DNA of 64,000 nucleotides from assembly GCF_005144585.1 (NCBI RefSeq), contig NZ_SSMQ01000001.1:62001-126000 (forward strand). The letters are read 5' to 3'. The notes below the pieces were generated by a model. The model was not told the origin of the DNA, made no database searches, and worked only from the letters and a program-made list of their open reading frames with translations. Source of the stretch: Polyangium fumosum. Lineage in GTDB: Bacteria > Myxococcota_A > Polyangia > Polyangiales > Polyangiaceae. Shown here in pieces: positions 54,958 through 63,650 of this stretch (position 1 is its first letter; every line of letters starts with the position of its first letter). The position numbers and the translations under genes are program-made.

Positions 54958-56994
54958 TCAAACGCTCTTCTGCTGCTCCGAGGCAGCGGGTTGCTGGATC
55001 TTCCCGGTCGCAGCGGCGCTCGCGGCGCCCGCCTGCTCGTACTTGCGCTCGCGCGGGGCGACGAGGCTCGCGTCGACGGCGTCCGTCACGTGGACCGACT
55101 GCCCGGCGCACGTGTAGTCGAACTCCCGCAGGTACTTCACGGCGCCCTTCTGCTCGTGCTTCGCGAGCGTCGTGCGCATCCAGTCCGGGTCGTTCCGCTT
55201 CGGGAACGCGGGCTTGTAGTGCGCGCCGCGCGACTCGTCGCGGTTCTTCGCGCCCTGCGCGATGACGCGCGCGAGCACCAGCATGTTCTCGAGGTGCCGC
55301 ACGAACTGCGCGCCCTGGTTCGCGCGCTGCGAGCCGTCGGGGCTGGCGACCTTCTTCACCCGCTCGTCGAACTCCGAGATCTTCCCGAGCACCTGCTCCA
55401 GCGTCGCGTTGTCGCGCTCGATCGTCACGTCGCGCAGCATCATGTCGCCGAGCTCTTGGTGCAGCTTGTACGGGTTCTCGGCGTCCTTCGCGTCCTGGTT
55501 TTGCTTGAGGATGCGCTCGTAGTCGTCCTGGCAGCGCTTCTCGGCCTTCTCGAAGGTCGACTTCGGCAGGTCGAACGCGCTCTTCGCGAGGCTCTTCTGG
55601 TAGCTCGCGACCGAGGGGCCCGTGACCATGCCGCCGTAGATGCACGAGAGCAGCGAGTTCGCGCCGAGCCGGTTCGCGCCGTGGTACTGGTACTCGACCT
55701 CGCCCACCGCGTAGAGCCCGGGGATGCTCGTCGCGTGGTTGCGCGGCGAGCCCGCCTTCAGCGACCCACGCGCGTCCTTCTCGAAGTCGACCCAGAGGCC
55801 GCCCATCGAGTAGTGCACGGCGGGGAAGACCTTCATCGGGTTGTGGTACGGGTCGGTCCCCGCGAACTTCTCGTAGATCTCGAGGATGCCGGCGAGCTTC
55901 GAGCGGAGGAACTTCTCGTCCTTGTGCGTGAGGTCGAGGTAGACCTCGTTCTCGTTGCGCCCGGTCTTCGGGTTGAAGACGCCGCGCTTCTCGTGGAAGC
56001 ACGTCTTGAAGATCGCGCGTGAAGCGATGTCGCGGGGCACGAGGTTGCCGTAACCCGGGTACATGCGCTCGAGGATGTAGTCGCGCTCCTTCTCGGGGAT
56101 CTCCTTGGGGCTCCGCTGATCCTTCGCGTCCTTCGGCACCCACACGCGGCCGCCCTCGCCGCGCGCGCTCTCCGAGATGAGGCGGAGTTTGTCCGCGCCC
56201 GGGATCGCCGTCGGGTGCACCTGGATGAACTCGCCGTTCGCGTAGACCGCGCCTTGCTGGTAGGCCGACGACGCCGCGGTCCCCGTGCAGATCACGCTCA
56301 TCGTCGAGCGACCGAAGATGATGCCGCAGCCTCCCGTGGCGAGCACGACGGCGTCGCCCTGGAAGTACTTGATCTGCATCGTCTTGAGGTCCTGCGCGAT
56401 GCAGCCGACGCACGTGCCGTTGTCGTCGAGCACGGCCTGCAGGTAGTCCCAGAACTCGAACTTGCGGACCATCTTCTCGCCCGGGATCGACACGCCGTGC
56501 TCGTCGACCACGTCGGCGATCTCGTAGCGGCGCACCTGCTCGTCGAGGGCGTAGAGGAGCTGCTGCCCCGTCGTCGCGCCCGCGAACGCCGTGCGGTGGA
56601 AGAGCGTGCCGCCGAAGCGACGGAAGTCGAGCAGGCCCTCGGGCGTGCGGTTGAAGGGCACGCCCATGCGGTCGAGCATGAACACGATGCCCGGCGCTGC
56701 CTCGGCCATGCCCTTGACGGGCGGCTGGTTCGCCAGGAAGTCGCCGCCGTAGGCCGTCTCTTCGAGGTGGATCTGCGGGCTGTCGCCCTCGCCCTTCGTG
56801 TTGACGGAGGCGTTGATCCCGCCTTGCGCGCACACCGAGTGCGAGCGCTTCACGGGGACGAGCGAGATCAGGTCCACCGGGACCTTCGCCTCGCAGAGCT
56901 TGATCACCGTCATGAGGCCCGCGAGGCCTCCACCGACGACGATCACCCTTCGGACCTTGCCCCCCTCGCTCCGGATCGTGCTTTTCGCAGCCAT
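54958..56994 (-). CDS. sdhA: Succinate dehydrogenase/fumarate reductase flavoprotein subunit
   Basis: A 678-residue flavoprotein. The FAD dinucleotide fold VIVVGGGLAGLMTVIKL is at the N-terminus, the covalent-FAD His lies in RSHSVCAQGGINA, and the substrate-site segments HPTAIPGADKLRLISE and GEVEYQYHGANRLGANSLL are present. It oxidises succinate (or reduces fumarate). The long form and C-A-B order fit the cytochrome b558 type with a single membrane subunit, as in Bacillus and many deltaproteobacteria. Confidence 0.96.
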   Translation of the reverse strand: MAAKSTIRSEGGKVRRVIVVGGGLAGLMTVIKLCEAKVPVDLISLVPVKRSHSVCAQGGINASVNTKGEGDSPQIHLEETAYGGDFLANQPPVKGMAEAAPGIVFMLDRMGVPFNRTPEGLLDFRRFGGTLFHRTAFAGATTGQQLLYALDEQVRRYEIADVVDEHGVSIPGEKMVRKFEFWDYLQAVLDDNGTCVGCIAQDLKTMQIKYFQGDAVVLATGGCGIIFGRSTMSVICTGTAASSAYQQGAVYANGEFIQVHPTAIPGADKLRLISESARGEGGRVWVPKDAKDQRSPKEIPEKERDYILERMYPGYGNLVPRDIASRAIFKTCFHEKRGVFNPKTGRNENEVYLDLTHKDEKFLRSKLAGILEIYEKFAGTDPYHNPMKVFPAVHYSMGGLWVDFEKDARGSLKAGSPRNHATSIPGLYAVGEVEYQYHGANRLGANSLLSCIYGGMVTGPSVASYQKSLAKSAFDLPKSTFEKAEKRCQDDYERILKQNQDAKDAENPYKLHQELGDMMLRDVTIERDNATLEQVLGKISEFDERVKKVASPDGSQRANQGAQFVRHLENMLVLARVIAQGAKNRDESRGAHYKPAFPKRNDPDWMRTTLAKHEQKGAVKYLREFDYTCAGQSVHVTDAVDASLVAPRERKYEQAGAASAAATGKIQQPAASEQQKSV

Positions 56995-57005
56995 GCCTCA
57001 GAACC

Positions 57006-57791
57006 TCACTCGATGACCGGCCCGACCGAGGCGGGCTTCTGCGTTTGCTGGAGGATGTCGACGCACGTGCGCGCGTCCGAGCCCCCCTTCTTGCCGAAGA
57101 TCATGTCCTGCACGCTCGACCCGGTGGCGAAGTAGATCGCCGTGTTCGCGCCGAGCAGGAAGATCGCGACGCCGAGCACCCCGAAGACGGCCGCGGCCAT
57201 CTGCTGCGAGCGGCGCGACACCGTCACGCCCCACGAGAAGCAGAAGCCCCAGAGGCCGTTCGCGAAGTGGAAGACGCTCGCCGCGATGCCGAGCACGTAG
57301 AGCAGACCCACGACCGGGATGCCCTTCACCGTCGCCGACATGTTCTGGCAGAGCGCGGGATAGAACTGCTCGGGCGCGAGCTTGCCCGCGAGCTTCTTGC
57401 CCCAGTACTCGTAGAGGTGGAACGCGATGAACGCGAAGGCCAAGAGGCCCGTGACGCGCTGGAGCGTGAAGGCCCAGTTGCGCGTGGTCTTGTACTTCGA
57501 GACGTTGTACTTCGCGTCGAGCGCGAGCTTGACCCCGTACCCTGCGTGGAAAAGCAGGGGGAGCAGGATCAGCCCCCACTCCAGCACCGCGAGGTACGGG
57601 GTGTGCGTGATCTCTGCGACCGCCTTGTCGAAGGGCTCCTGTCCCTGGAGCGCCTTGGCGTTCGTCCACAGGTGAAACACCATGAACGCGCCGACGGGCG
57701 CGACGCCCGTCAGCGAGTGCAGCTTGCGCAGGAGAAACGCGCGTCGGTTCTGCGCGAAGAGTGATTGATCGGCGAGCGCTGCTTCGGACAC
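57006..57791 (-). CDS. sdhC: Succinate dehydrogenase cytochrome b558 subunit
   Basis: A 261-residue membrane anchor with five hydrophobic segments. Candidate haem ligands are His residues in KLHSLTG, FMVFHLW, LLFHAGYG and FIAFHLYEYW. This diheme b558-type single subunit replaces separate SdhC and SdhD. The start is GTG 57789-57791 with AGGAG seven bases upstream. It is the first gene of the sdhCAB operon and diverges from the LpoA-like lipoprotein gene, with 62 bases between starts. Confidence 0.93.
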   Translation of the reverse strand: MSEAALADQSLFAQNRRAFLLRKLHSLTGVAPVGAFMVFHLWTNAKALQGQEPFDKAVAEITHTPYLAVLEWGLILLPLLFHAGYGVKLALDAKYNVSKYKTTRNWAFTLQRVTGLLAFAFIAFHLYEYWGKKLAGKLAPEQFYPALCQNMSATVKGIPVVGLLYVLGIAASVFHFANGLWGFCFSWGVTVSRRSQQMAAAVFGVLGVAIFLLGANTAIYFATGSSVQDMIFGKKGGSDARTCVDILQQTQKPASVGPVIE

Positions 57792-57853
57792 GAATGCTCC
57801 TCGTCGTCTTGCGGGCGACCGGCGATGTATGGGACTCTAGCCAGGACGTCAAG

Positions 57854-59635
57854 GTGCCGCGATCTTTAGGTAACTCGCTCGGCCGCTGGCCCTGGGCGCT
57901 CGCAGGGTTCGGCCTGGCCGTCGCGTGCGCGGGGGCGTGTGGTGGATCGCGGAACGACGCCATCGCGCCGACGGTCCCGCTCTCGTCGTCGATCGAGGCG
58001 CAGACGGAGCTCCGGAGCATCGAGGCCTCGTTCGCGCAGTCGAGCCGGGCCGAACGCCAGGCCCTGGAAGACCGGCTGCTCGCCTTCCAGCAGCGCTTCC
58101 CCAAGGACGCGCTCGGCCCCGTGGCCGACGTCATGCTCGCCTGGATCGCGCTCGAACGCGGCGATCTCAGCCGCGCCACCGAGCTCTCGTCCCGCGCCGA
58201 GACGCAGACGAAATCCGTCGGCACGACCGCGGAGCTCGCCCGGATGATCCAGGGCGCCGCGCTCCGCCGCTCCGGCAAGGCCGAGGCGGCGATGGGCAAG
58301 CTCTTGCCGCTGCTCGGCAAGCTCATCGACCCGCACGCCCGGACGTTCCTGAACGAAGAGGCGACCGCGAGCGCGATCGGCGCCAAGCACCACGGTCAGG
58401 CGATCGAGCTGATGCTCGTGTGGCTGCACGAGGCGTCGATCGAGGAGCGCGGCGAGGTGCGCTCGAAGCTCGCGGAGCTGCTCGCGAGCATCCCGCCGGC
58501 GGCGCTCGCGCCGATCCTCGAAGCGCGGCGCAAGCAGCACCCGGAGCCGCTGCACGAGGAGCTCGAGGTGCAGAAGACGCTCATCGAGCGGCTCTCGGAC
58601 GCGGCGATCTCGGCGCGGGATCAACAACTCGCGCGGCGGCTGCTCGTCGCGGCGATGCCTCTGCTCGGGACGAGCGCCGACGAGATCGCCGAGCTCGCGG
58701 CGGGCGCGGGCGGCGCGCGGGTCGAGGCGCCGACGCTCGGCCTGGTCTTGCCCACGCGCAGCCTCGAAGCGCGGCGGCGCGGCACGCAGGTCATCAGCGG
58801 CGTGCTGTTTGGCCTCGGGCTGCCGGGTTCTGCGGCGCGGCTCGTGACGCGTGACGACCTCGGGCGCGACACGGGCATCGAGGACGCGCTCGAAGGGCTC
58901 GGCGCCGACGGCGCGGCGATCGTGATCGCGGGCGTCGATCGGGAGGAGGCCACGATCGCGGCGAAGTTCGCCGAGCGCGAGTCGATCCCGGTGGTCCTCT
59001 TGCATCCGCCAGCGCCGGACGTGGCCGACTCGGCGTTCGTGTTCGTGGTCGGCGAGGAGCCGGAGCGCGTGCGCAAGGCGCTCGTGGGAGCGCTGCCGGC
59101 GAAGGGGCAGGTCGTGTGGATCGGCGACAAGGGCAGCGTGGACATGGCGCGGGAGGAGGCGTTCGAGTGCACGCGCCTGCCGCCCTCGTGGCGCGGCATC
59201 GGCGGCGTCGTGGTCTACGGGAGCTGCGTGTCCGACGTGCTGCTCTCGGTCTCCGGGTCGAGCGTGAAGACCGCGGTGGGGCTCGACCTCGGCGGGGTGA
59301 GCTTGCCGAAGGGCACGTTCGCGGCGACGGCGGGGGCGTACCCGATCGATCCGCGTGCGCCGGGGCGGGAGTCGCTTTCGGCTTGGATGGCGGCGCACCC
59401 GGATCCGCCGAGCCTGTGGGCGGGGCTCGGGCGGGACGCGGCGGTGCTCGCGTGGGTCGGCGTGGAGGGGTTGCCCACGCAGGGGACACGGGACCCGAAG
59501 GAAGTGAAGCGCCGGCGGGAGCAGGCGGCGGCCGCGCTCGCGGCGGCGGAGCGGGACTTGTGGACGACCGAGGCAAAAGGGTTTGGCGGGGCGCGCAGGC
59601 TTGCGCGGACGATCGGGGTGCGCGAGGTGCGGTGA
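57854..59635 (+). CDS. LpoA/LppC-like penicillin-binding protein activator lipoprotein
   Basis: A 593-residue lipoprotein. The signal WALAGFGLAVACAGAC supplies a lipobox Cys. Residues 30-270 are TPR-like helices (DRLLAFQQRFPKDALGPVAD, ERGDLSRATELSSRAE). Residues 280-590 look like a type 1 periplasmic-binding fold (TLGLVLPTRSLEARRRGTQV, GAAIVIAGVDREEATIAAKF). This TPR-plus-PBP layout is that of LpoA, an outer-membrane activator of penicillin-binding protein 1A. The GTG 57854 start has AGGA seven bases upstream; ATG 57794 is an alternative that lengthens the n-region. Confidence 0.6.
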   Translation: MPRSLGNSLGRWPWALAGFGLAVACAGACGGSRNDAIAPTVPLSSSIEAQTELRSIEASFAQSSRAERQALEDRLLAFQQRFPKDALGPVADVMLAWIALERGDLSRATELSSRAETQTKSVGTTAELARMIQGAALRRSGKAEAAMGKLLPLLGKLIDPHARTFLNEEATASAIGAKHHGQAIELMLVWLHEASIEERGEVRSKLAELLASIPPAALAPILEARRKQHPEPLHEELEVQKTLIERLSDAAISARDQQLARRLLVAAMPLLGTSADEIAELAAGAGGARVEAPTLGLVLPTRSLEARRRGTQVISGVLFGLGLPGSAARLVTRDDLGRDTGIEDALEGLGADGAAIVIAGVDREEATIAAKFAERESIPVVLLHPPAPDVADSAFVFVVGEEPERVRKALVGALPAKGQVVWIGDKGSVDMAREEAFECTRLPPSWRGIGGVVVYGSCVSDVLLSVSGSSVKTAVGLDLGGVSLPKGTFAATAGAYPIDPRAPGRESLSAWMAAHPDPPSLWAGLGRDAAVLAWVGVEGLPTQGTRDPKEVKRRREQAAAALAAAERDLWTTEAKGFGGARRLARTIGVREVR

Positions 59636-59678
59636 GGCGGGAGGATCCTCCGGATCCGCCACCGCGGACCGCGTGCCC

Positions 59679-60557
59679 TTACGGGCCCTTGTTCGATTCG
59701 CCTTCGGAGAGCTCGGAGAGCAGCGCCGCCTCTTGCGCCGCGAGGTCGGCCTTGAGCTTCTGGAGCGCTTCGAGCTTCGCCTTCTTTTCTTGCTCGGCGG
59801 CATGCGCTCGCTGGGCGGCGATCTTCGCTTCTTGGATGGCGATGGCTTCGCGCTGCTTCTTCAATGCGTCGAGCTCTGCCGTGGTCGCGGCGATTTTTTT
59901 GTCGAGCTGGGGCAACGTCAGCTCCTCGGCCGAGTCCTGCATGAAGAACGACTCTGCCCATCCGGTGCCGAGCTTGTGCTCATGCTGGATCTCGCCGAGC
60001 TTCCCATAAAGGGACTTCCGCAATTTGTTGTGATCCTGGTTCAGCTTCACGCGCGTGCCGATCGTGCGGAAATCGACGAGCTTCTGCGTGGCGTTTTTTT
60101 TCTCGTCCGCCGCAAGCGTGCCTGCCTGCGCGCGCGCGGCGACCACGGGGGCGTGGTCCTTCAGCACGGGTTTATCGGCCTCCACCAGCGCTTCGTGCCA
60201 GGTCTTCATGACCTCGAGCTGCCCGCCGAGCGTGGGGCGCTTCAATTCGCTGGGACGCACATCCCCGAAGAGCCGCTGCGCGAGGAGCGAACGCCTGTCC
60301 ACGTTCGCCGCGACGAAATCGACCGAATCATCGAGGTCGTGATCCGCGAACTCGACGGCCGCGGCGGCGGAGGCCTCGGCGATGAGGAGGTTTTTCTCCT
60401 CGGCGATGGCGGCTTCGATACGCGGCTCGAATGCATCCACCTCGGCGACGAGCGCCTGCGTGAGGGGATGGCGCCGGATGCGGGCCGCCATGAAGCGGAA
60501 ATGGGTCTCGGTGGTCGGCGTGGTCGCCGTTTCGGGGAGGGTCTTGACGCCAGGCAT
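59679..60557 (-). CDS. Hypothetical coiled-coil protein
   Basis: A 292-residue soluble, strongly helical protein. The N-terminal half contains helices such as FRFMAARIRRHPLTQALVAE and LTLPQLDKKIAATTAELDAL further on. The last 90 residues are a charged coiled coil (EAIAIQEAKIAAQRAHAAEQ). No motif recognised. The start MPGVKTLPE is at 60555-60557. A palindrome (GGAGGATCCTCC, 59640-59651) lies between its stop and the convergent lipoprotein gene and may end both transcripts. Confidence 0.65.
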   Translation of the reverse strand: MPGVKTLPETATTPTTETHFRFMAARIRRHPLTQALVAEVDAFEPRIEAAIAEEKNLLIAEASAAAAVEFADHDLDDSVDFVAANVDRRSLLAQRLFGDVRPSELKRPTLGGQLEVMKTWHEALVEADKPVLKDHAPVVAARAQAGTLAADEKKNATQKLVDFRTIGTRVKLNQDHNKLRKSLYGKLGEIQHEHKLGTGWAESFFMQDSAEELTLPQLDKKIAATTAELDALKKQREAIAIQEAKIAAQRAHAAEQEKKAKLEALQKLKADLAAQEAALLSELSEGESNKGP

Positions 60558-60642
60558 GGCAGCGGATGGTAGAGAGTGTCCGCGCCAACCGTCAAGGGCG
60601 GTAGGCACCTGGGGAGGGCGCGGTCCTCTGCGCGGGATGGCT

Positions 60643-60810
60643 CGAACGTGTTGGCGACGGCTTGCGAGGGCGTCCGAGGGGGCTGAAGTGGGGTTGCAAC
60701 ACGTTGCGGGGCGGTTCGGGTCGCCCGAAGTGGGGTTGCAACGTCGACGGGTGGGACGGGGGCGCGTGGAACGGCGGCGCGAGCGCTTGCGTCGCTGCTC
60801 GCGGCGCCGG
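60643..60810. repeat. Degenerate 21/42-bp periodic tract in a 554-base intergenic region
   Basis: The 16-mer GAAGTGGGGTTGCAAC occurs exactly twice (60685-60700 and 60727-60742), 42 bases apart. Flanking sequence can be cut into 21-base blocks, alternating a GAA- or CGA-starting form with a G/C-only form. Conservation outside the 16-mer is weak. The rest of 60558-61111 contains frames open on both strands, but none has a convincing start or a recognised family, so no gene is called. Confidence 0.55.
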
Positions 60811-61111
60811 AGGCGCGTGGTGCATGTTTTCGTCGTCTGGCGCTCGACGCTCGGACCGGCATGCCAACGCCACGCGAAGTGGTTTGGGACGAAGCGCGCG
60901 AGGTGGCGACGCGTCGACGTTCGGGTTTCGGCCCCCGAGAGGGCCTGCAGAACTCTCCCTGGGAAGAATGGCGGGCGGAGGCGAGGGCGGCGCTCCGTGG
61001 CGAACGCGGTTCGAACGTTTCAAATGGGATGTCGAGCCGTTGCGGGACGACTTGGGGCATGTCGGCGCGTGAAACAGGGGAGAATGCGCCGGGAGGACGA
61101 GGGAGCCATGC

Positions 61112-62017
61112 TCAGGGCGCGGCGGGCGAGGCGGGGGGCGCGGGCGAGGGGCGGGCGTTGCCGTATTGATGGACAAGCGTGCGGTTTTGCCGCCACCACT
61201 CTGTCCCGGCGAGCGCGGGGCAGGTCTGCTCCATTTCGGCGACGACACAATCGGCCCACCTGATCGGGTCGGGGTTCGGCCCGAGGAAGGGATGCCGCAC
61301 CGTGCAGAGGCCTTCGGCGGCGAAGAGTTGGCGCCAGTGGCGCGCGCCATGGGCATCCTCGCAGGGGGCGCAGCGGACGGGGGCGTCGCCCGTGCAGGCC
61401 ACCTGATCCGGGCACACCGCCCTCAGACAACCCTCCTGGCAAGCTTTCTTGTACTCCTCCGGCTCCAGGACACACCTGTCGTCGTTCTCGCAGCCTCGGA
61501 CACGAAGGTCGAAGTCGTTGTTGCAGCGTTCTTGCTGCTGCTTCCTGGCCTCCGGCGAATCGTACCAATCCGGCTTGTCGGCGAGCGCGGGGCACATGCG
61601 CTCCGCCTCTTTCTCAGCGCACCTGTGGTACTCGAAGCTCTCGATATAATTCGACGGTTGCCAACCCGGCGAAGGCGCGCACTTTCGCTCGGCTTCAAGG
61701 CGAATGCGCCAATAGGGCGCGCCCCGCTCGTCGTCGCAGGGCTTGCACCAGATGGGATCGAGCTCCGTGCAGGCCACGTGGTTCGGGCACTTCATCTGCA
61801 CGCACCCGGCCTGGCAGGCCTCCGCCATCCCTTCGAAGGCCTCGTCGCAGACCTCGCCTCCGGCCTCGCAGTACTCGAAAACGGCCGCGAGGTCTTTCTC
61901 GCAGACGTCGGCGCTCAGCGGGTCGGACCCGGCGCGGCGCGCCGTGAGGCCCACGCCCAGGGCGAGGGCGAGCGGGAGGCTGAGGGCGGCGGCGATGAGC
62001 TTCTTGCGGCGGGTCAT
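61112..62017 (-). CDS. Secreted cysteine-rich protein, tandem paralogue 1
   Basis: A 301-residue exported protein of unknown function. The basic start MTRRKK and hydrophobic run LPLALALGVGL form a signal peptide without a lipobox. The mature protein is an internal duplication: repeat 1 (Cys39 to Trp151) and repeat 2 (Cys165 to Trp274). Each repeat carries ordered landmarks: a cysteine-rich helix pair, CPxxVACT, CxPC, a GAxxW, E..C and CPAL..xxW. The C-terminus is Pro/Ala/Ser rich. The start ATG 62015-62017 is in the same position as in the second paralogue. It diverges from a small lipoprotein gene at 62146. Confidence 0.85.
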   Translation of the reverse strand: MTRRKKLIAAALSLPLALALGVGLTARRAGSDPLSADVCEKDLAAVFEYCEAGGEVCDEAFEGMAEACQAGCVQMKCPNHVACTELDPIWCKPCDDERGAPYWRIRLEAERKCAPSPGWQPSNYIESFEYHRCAEKEAERMCPALADKPDWYDSPEARKQQQERCNNDFDLRVRGCENDDRCVLEPEEYKKACQEGCLRAVCPDQVACTGDAPVRCAPCEDAHGARHWRQLFAAEGLCTVRHPFLGPNPDPIRWADCVVAEMEQTCPALAGTEWWRQNRTLVHQYGNARPSPAPPASPAAP

Positions 62018-62145
62018 GGGTGCTCCCGGGTTCGCGTCTGCGCGATGCTACACGATCAAGGCCTCGCACGCGAAGATATCCGCCCGCCCGATCTTGGCCC
62101 GCTTCGTCCGCACCTCGTAGCATCGCCCGAACGGGGAGACGGGTC

Positions 62146-62631
62146 ATGAGGGCGCTCATCGTGGGCTTCTTGTTCGTCTGGTTCGCCGTGCTGGGTCCGG
62201 CCTGCTTCGAGCCCACGTGCAAGAACCCGAAGCGCGGTCCCCCGAACGGCAGATCCGGCGAGCGGGAGGGGGTCCTCGTCCAGTGCAACGTGGTTCGCCA
62301 CTGTCAGTCAGGCAAAGGCGCAGATCGCTTGCCCCCGACGGTCGACCCACAAATTATTGACACCGGTAGCAACTTCGAGAATGCGACCAGGTGCGAGCTG
62401 AAGACAGAGAAAAATAACCTCAACGATCAGTGCCCCTTCGAAGTCTCCCCCCAAATCATCTGCCTCGACCCACCTGGCTCCAACGGCTGCAATGCAGGCA
62501 CCGGCGAGGGCAGCACCGTGATCCTCGTCGGCAGCGCCGCCAGCGGCGATTATCGCAACGACCCGAGCGGCGAGGGGGAAGCGAGCGGGTATGGCGACGG
62601 CGGCGGCGCGGGCGGCCAAGGGGGCCTCTGA
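62146..62631 (+). CDS. Small secreted protein or lipoprotein between paralogues
   Basis: A 161-residue protein. The signal LIVGFLFVWFAVLGPAC suggests a lipobox-like Cys. The body has several cysteines (CKNPKRG, CNVVRHCQSG, CPFEVSPQIICLD, NGCNAG) and a Gly-rich tail. GGGGAG lies eight bases before ATG 62146. Unrelated to the flanking family by eye; role unknown. It points opposite to them and may have its own regulation. Confidence 0.65.
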   Translation: MRALIVGFLFVWFAVLGPACFEPTCKNPKRGPPNGRSGEREGVLVQCNVVRHCQSGKGADRLPPTVDPQIIDTGSNFENATRCELKTEKNNLNDQCPFEVSPQIICLDPPGSNGCNAGTGEGSTVILVGSAASGDYRNDPSGEGEASGYGDGGGAGGQGGL

Positions 62632-62658
62632 CGCTGCGTCCGCGGCGGGGGGCAACCG

Positions 62659-63573
62659 TTAGGGCGCGGCGGGCGAGGCGGCGGACGCGGGCGAGGGGCG
62701 GGCGTTGCCGTAGTGCTCGACGAGGAACGGCGCTCGCCGCCACCACGCCGTCCCGGCAAGGGCGCGGCACTCCCGCTCCATCTCGGCGACGAAACAAGCG
62801 GCCCACTTGTCCGGCTCGGGGTTCGGCGCGTCCAAGGGATGCAAGGAACCGCAGAGGCCCTCGGTTGCCCAGACGCGACGCCAGTAGAGAGCGCCATGGG
62901 GGTCCTCGCAGGGGGCGCAGCGGACGGGATCATCGCCCGTGCAGGCCACCTGATCCGGGCATTGGGCTAACAGACAAGCCCTCTGGCAAGCCTTCTTGTC
63001 CGCCCCCGGCTCCAGGCCACACTCCTCCTCGTACCGCTCGCACCTTTCGGCAACTTTGTCGAAGTCGTCAAAGCAGCGTTTTTGGTTCCACGACGTGGCC
63101 CTGGACTGCGGCGCCGTCTCCCAATAGGGCTTTTGGGCGAGCGCGGGGCACATGCGCGTCCCTTCTTGCTTGAAGCACCTGACGTAATCTCTTTGCTCGC
63201 GAGGTGTCCACTTGGCCGGATTCGGCGAAGGCGCGCAAAGGCGCTCGGCTTCATGCAGGATGCGCCAGTAGGGCGCCCCCTGCTCGTCGTCGCAGGGCTT
63301 GCACCAGATGGGATCGAGCTCCGTGCAGGCGACGTGGTTCGGGCACGTCCTCATCACGCACCCGGCCTGGCAGGCCTCCTCCATCCCTTCAAAGGGTGAT
63401 CGGCAGATCGCGCCCCCCGCTTCGCAGTACTCGAACACCGCCGCGAGGTCCTTGTCGCAGACATCGGCGCTCAGCGGATCCGACCCGGCGCGACGCACCG
63501 TGAGGCCCACGCCTAGGGCGAGGGCGAGCGGGAGGGCGAGGGCGGCGGCGATGAGCTTCTTCCGGCGGGTCAT
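62659..63573 (-). CDS. Secreted cysteine-rich protein, tandem paralogue 2
   Basis: A 304-residue paralogue of the protein at 61112-62017, with an almost identical first 50 residues (signal and start of repeat 1) and the same two-repeat layout (CPNHVACT, CKPCDDE, then CPDQVACT, CAPCED). The middle of each repeat differs, for example SPNPAKWTPREQ in place of SPGWQPSNY. Its last 160 nucleotides are nearly identical to those of paralogue 3. Unknown function; extracellular or periplasmic. Confidence 0.88.
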   Translation of the reverse strand: MTRRKKLIAAALALPLALALGVGLTVRRAGSDPLSADVCDKDLAAVFEYCEAGGAICRSPFEGMEEACQAGCVMRTCPNHVACTELDPIWCKPCDDEQGAPYWRILHEAERLCAPSPNPAKWTPREQRDYVRCFKQEGTRMCPALAQKPYWETAPQSRATSWNQKRCFDDFDKVAERCERYEEECGLEPGADKKACQRACLLAQCPDQVACTGDDPVRCAPCEDPHGALYWRRVWATEGLCGSLHPLDAPNPEPDKWAACFVAEMERECRALAGTAWWRRAPFLVEHYGNARPSPASAASPAAP

Positions 63574-63599
63574 GGGTGCCTTTTGGTGGAAGAGGACGG

Positions 63600-63620
63600 C
63601 GACAAACCGCTGGTTTGTCG
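63600..63620. terminator. Perfect 9-bp hairpin between paralogues 2 and 3
   Basis: CGACAAACC pairs with GGTTTGTCG around the loop GCT. On the minus strand it lies 31 bases after the stop of paralogue 3 and 27 bases before the start of paralogue 2, so it may end one transcript or form a leader structure of the next. Confidence 0.5.
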
Positions 63621-63650
63621 TCTACACGTACCGAAGGCGGGGTGCAACCG

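Noticed and set aside
54170-56833. A single long gene covering sdhB and part of sdhA
   Set aside because: The upstream part of that frame is a shadow of sdhA; sdhB starts at 54955 just after the sdhA stop, as expected for the operon.
60662-61072. Plus-strand gene in the intergenic region before the cysteine-rich family
   Set aside because: Product is Gly/Arg/Trp low-complexity from the repeat, without ribosome binding site or recognisable domain; frames are open on both strands.
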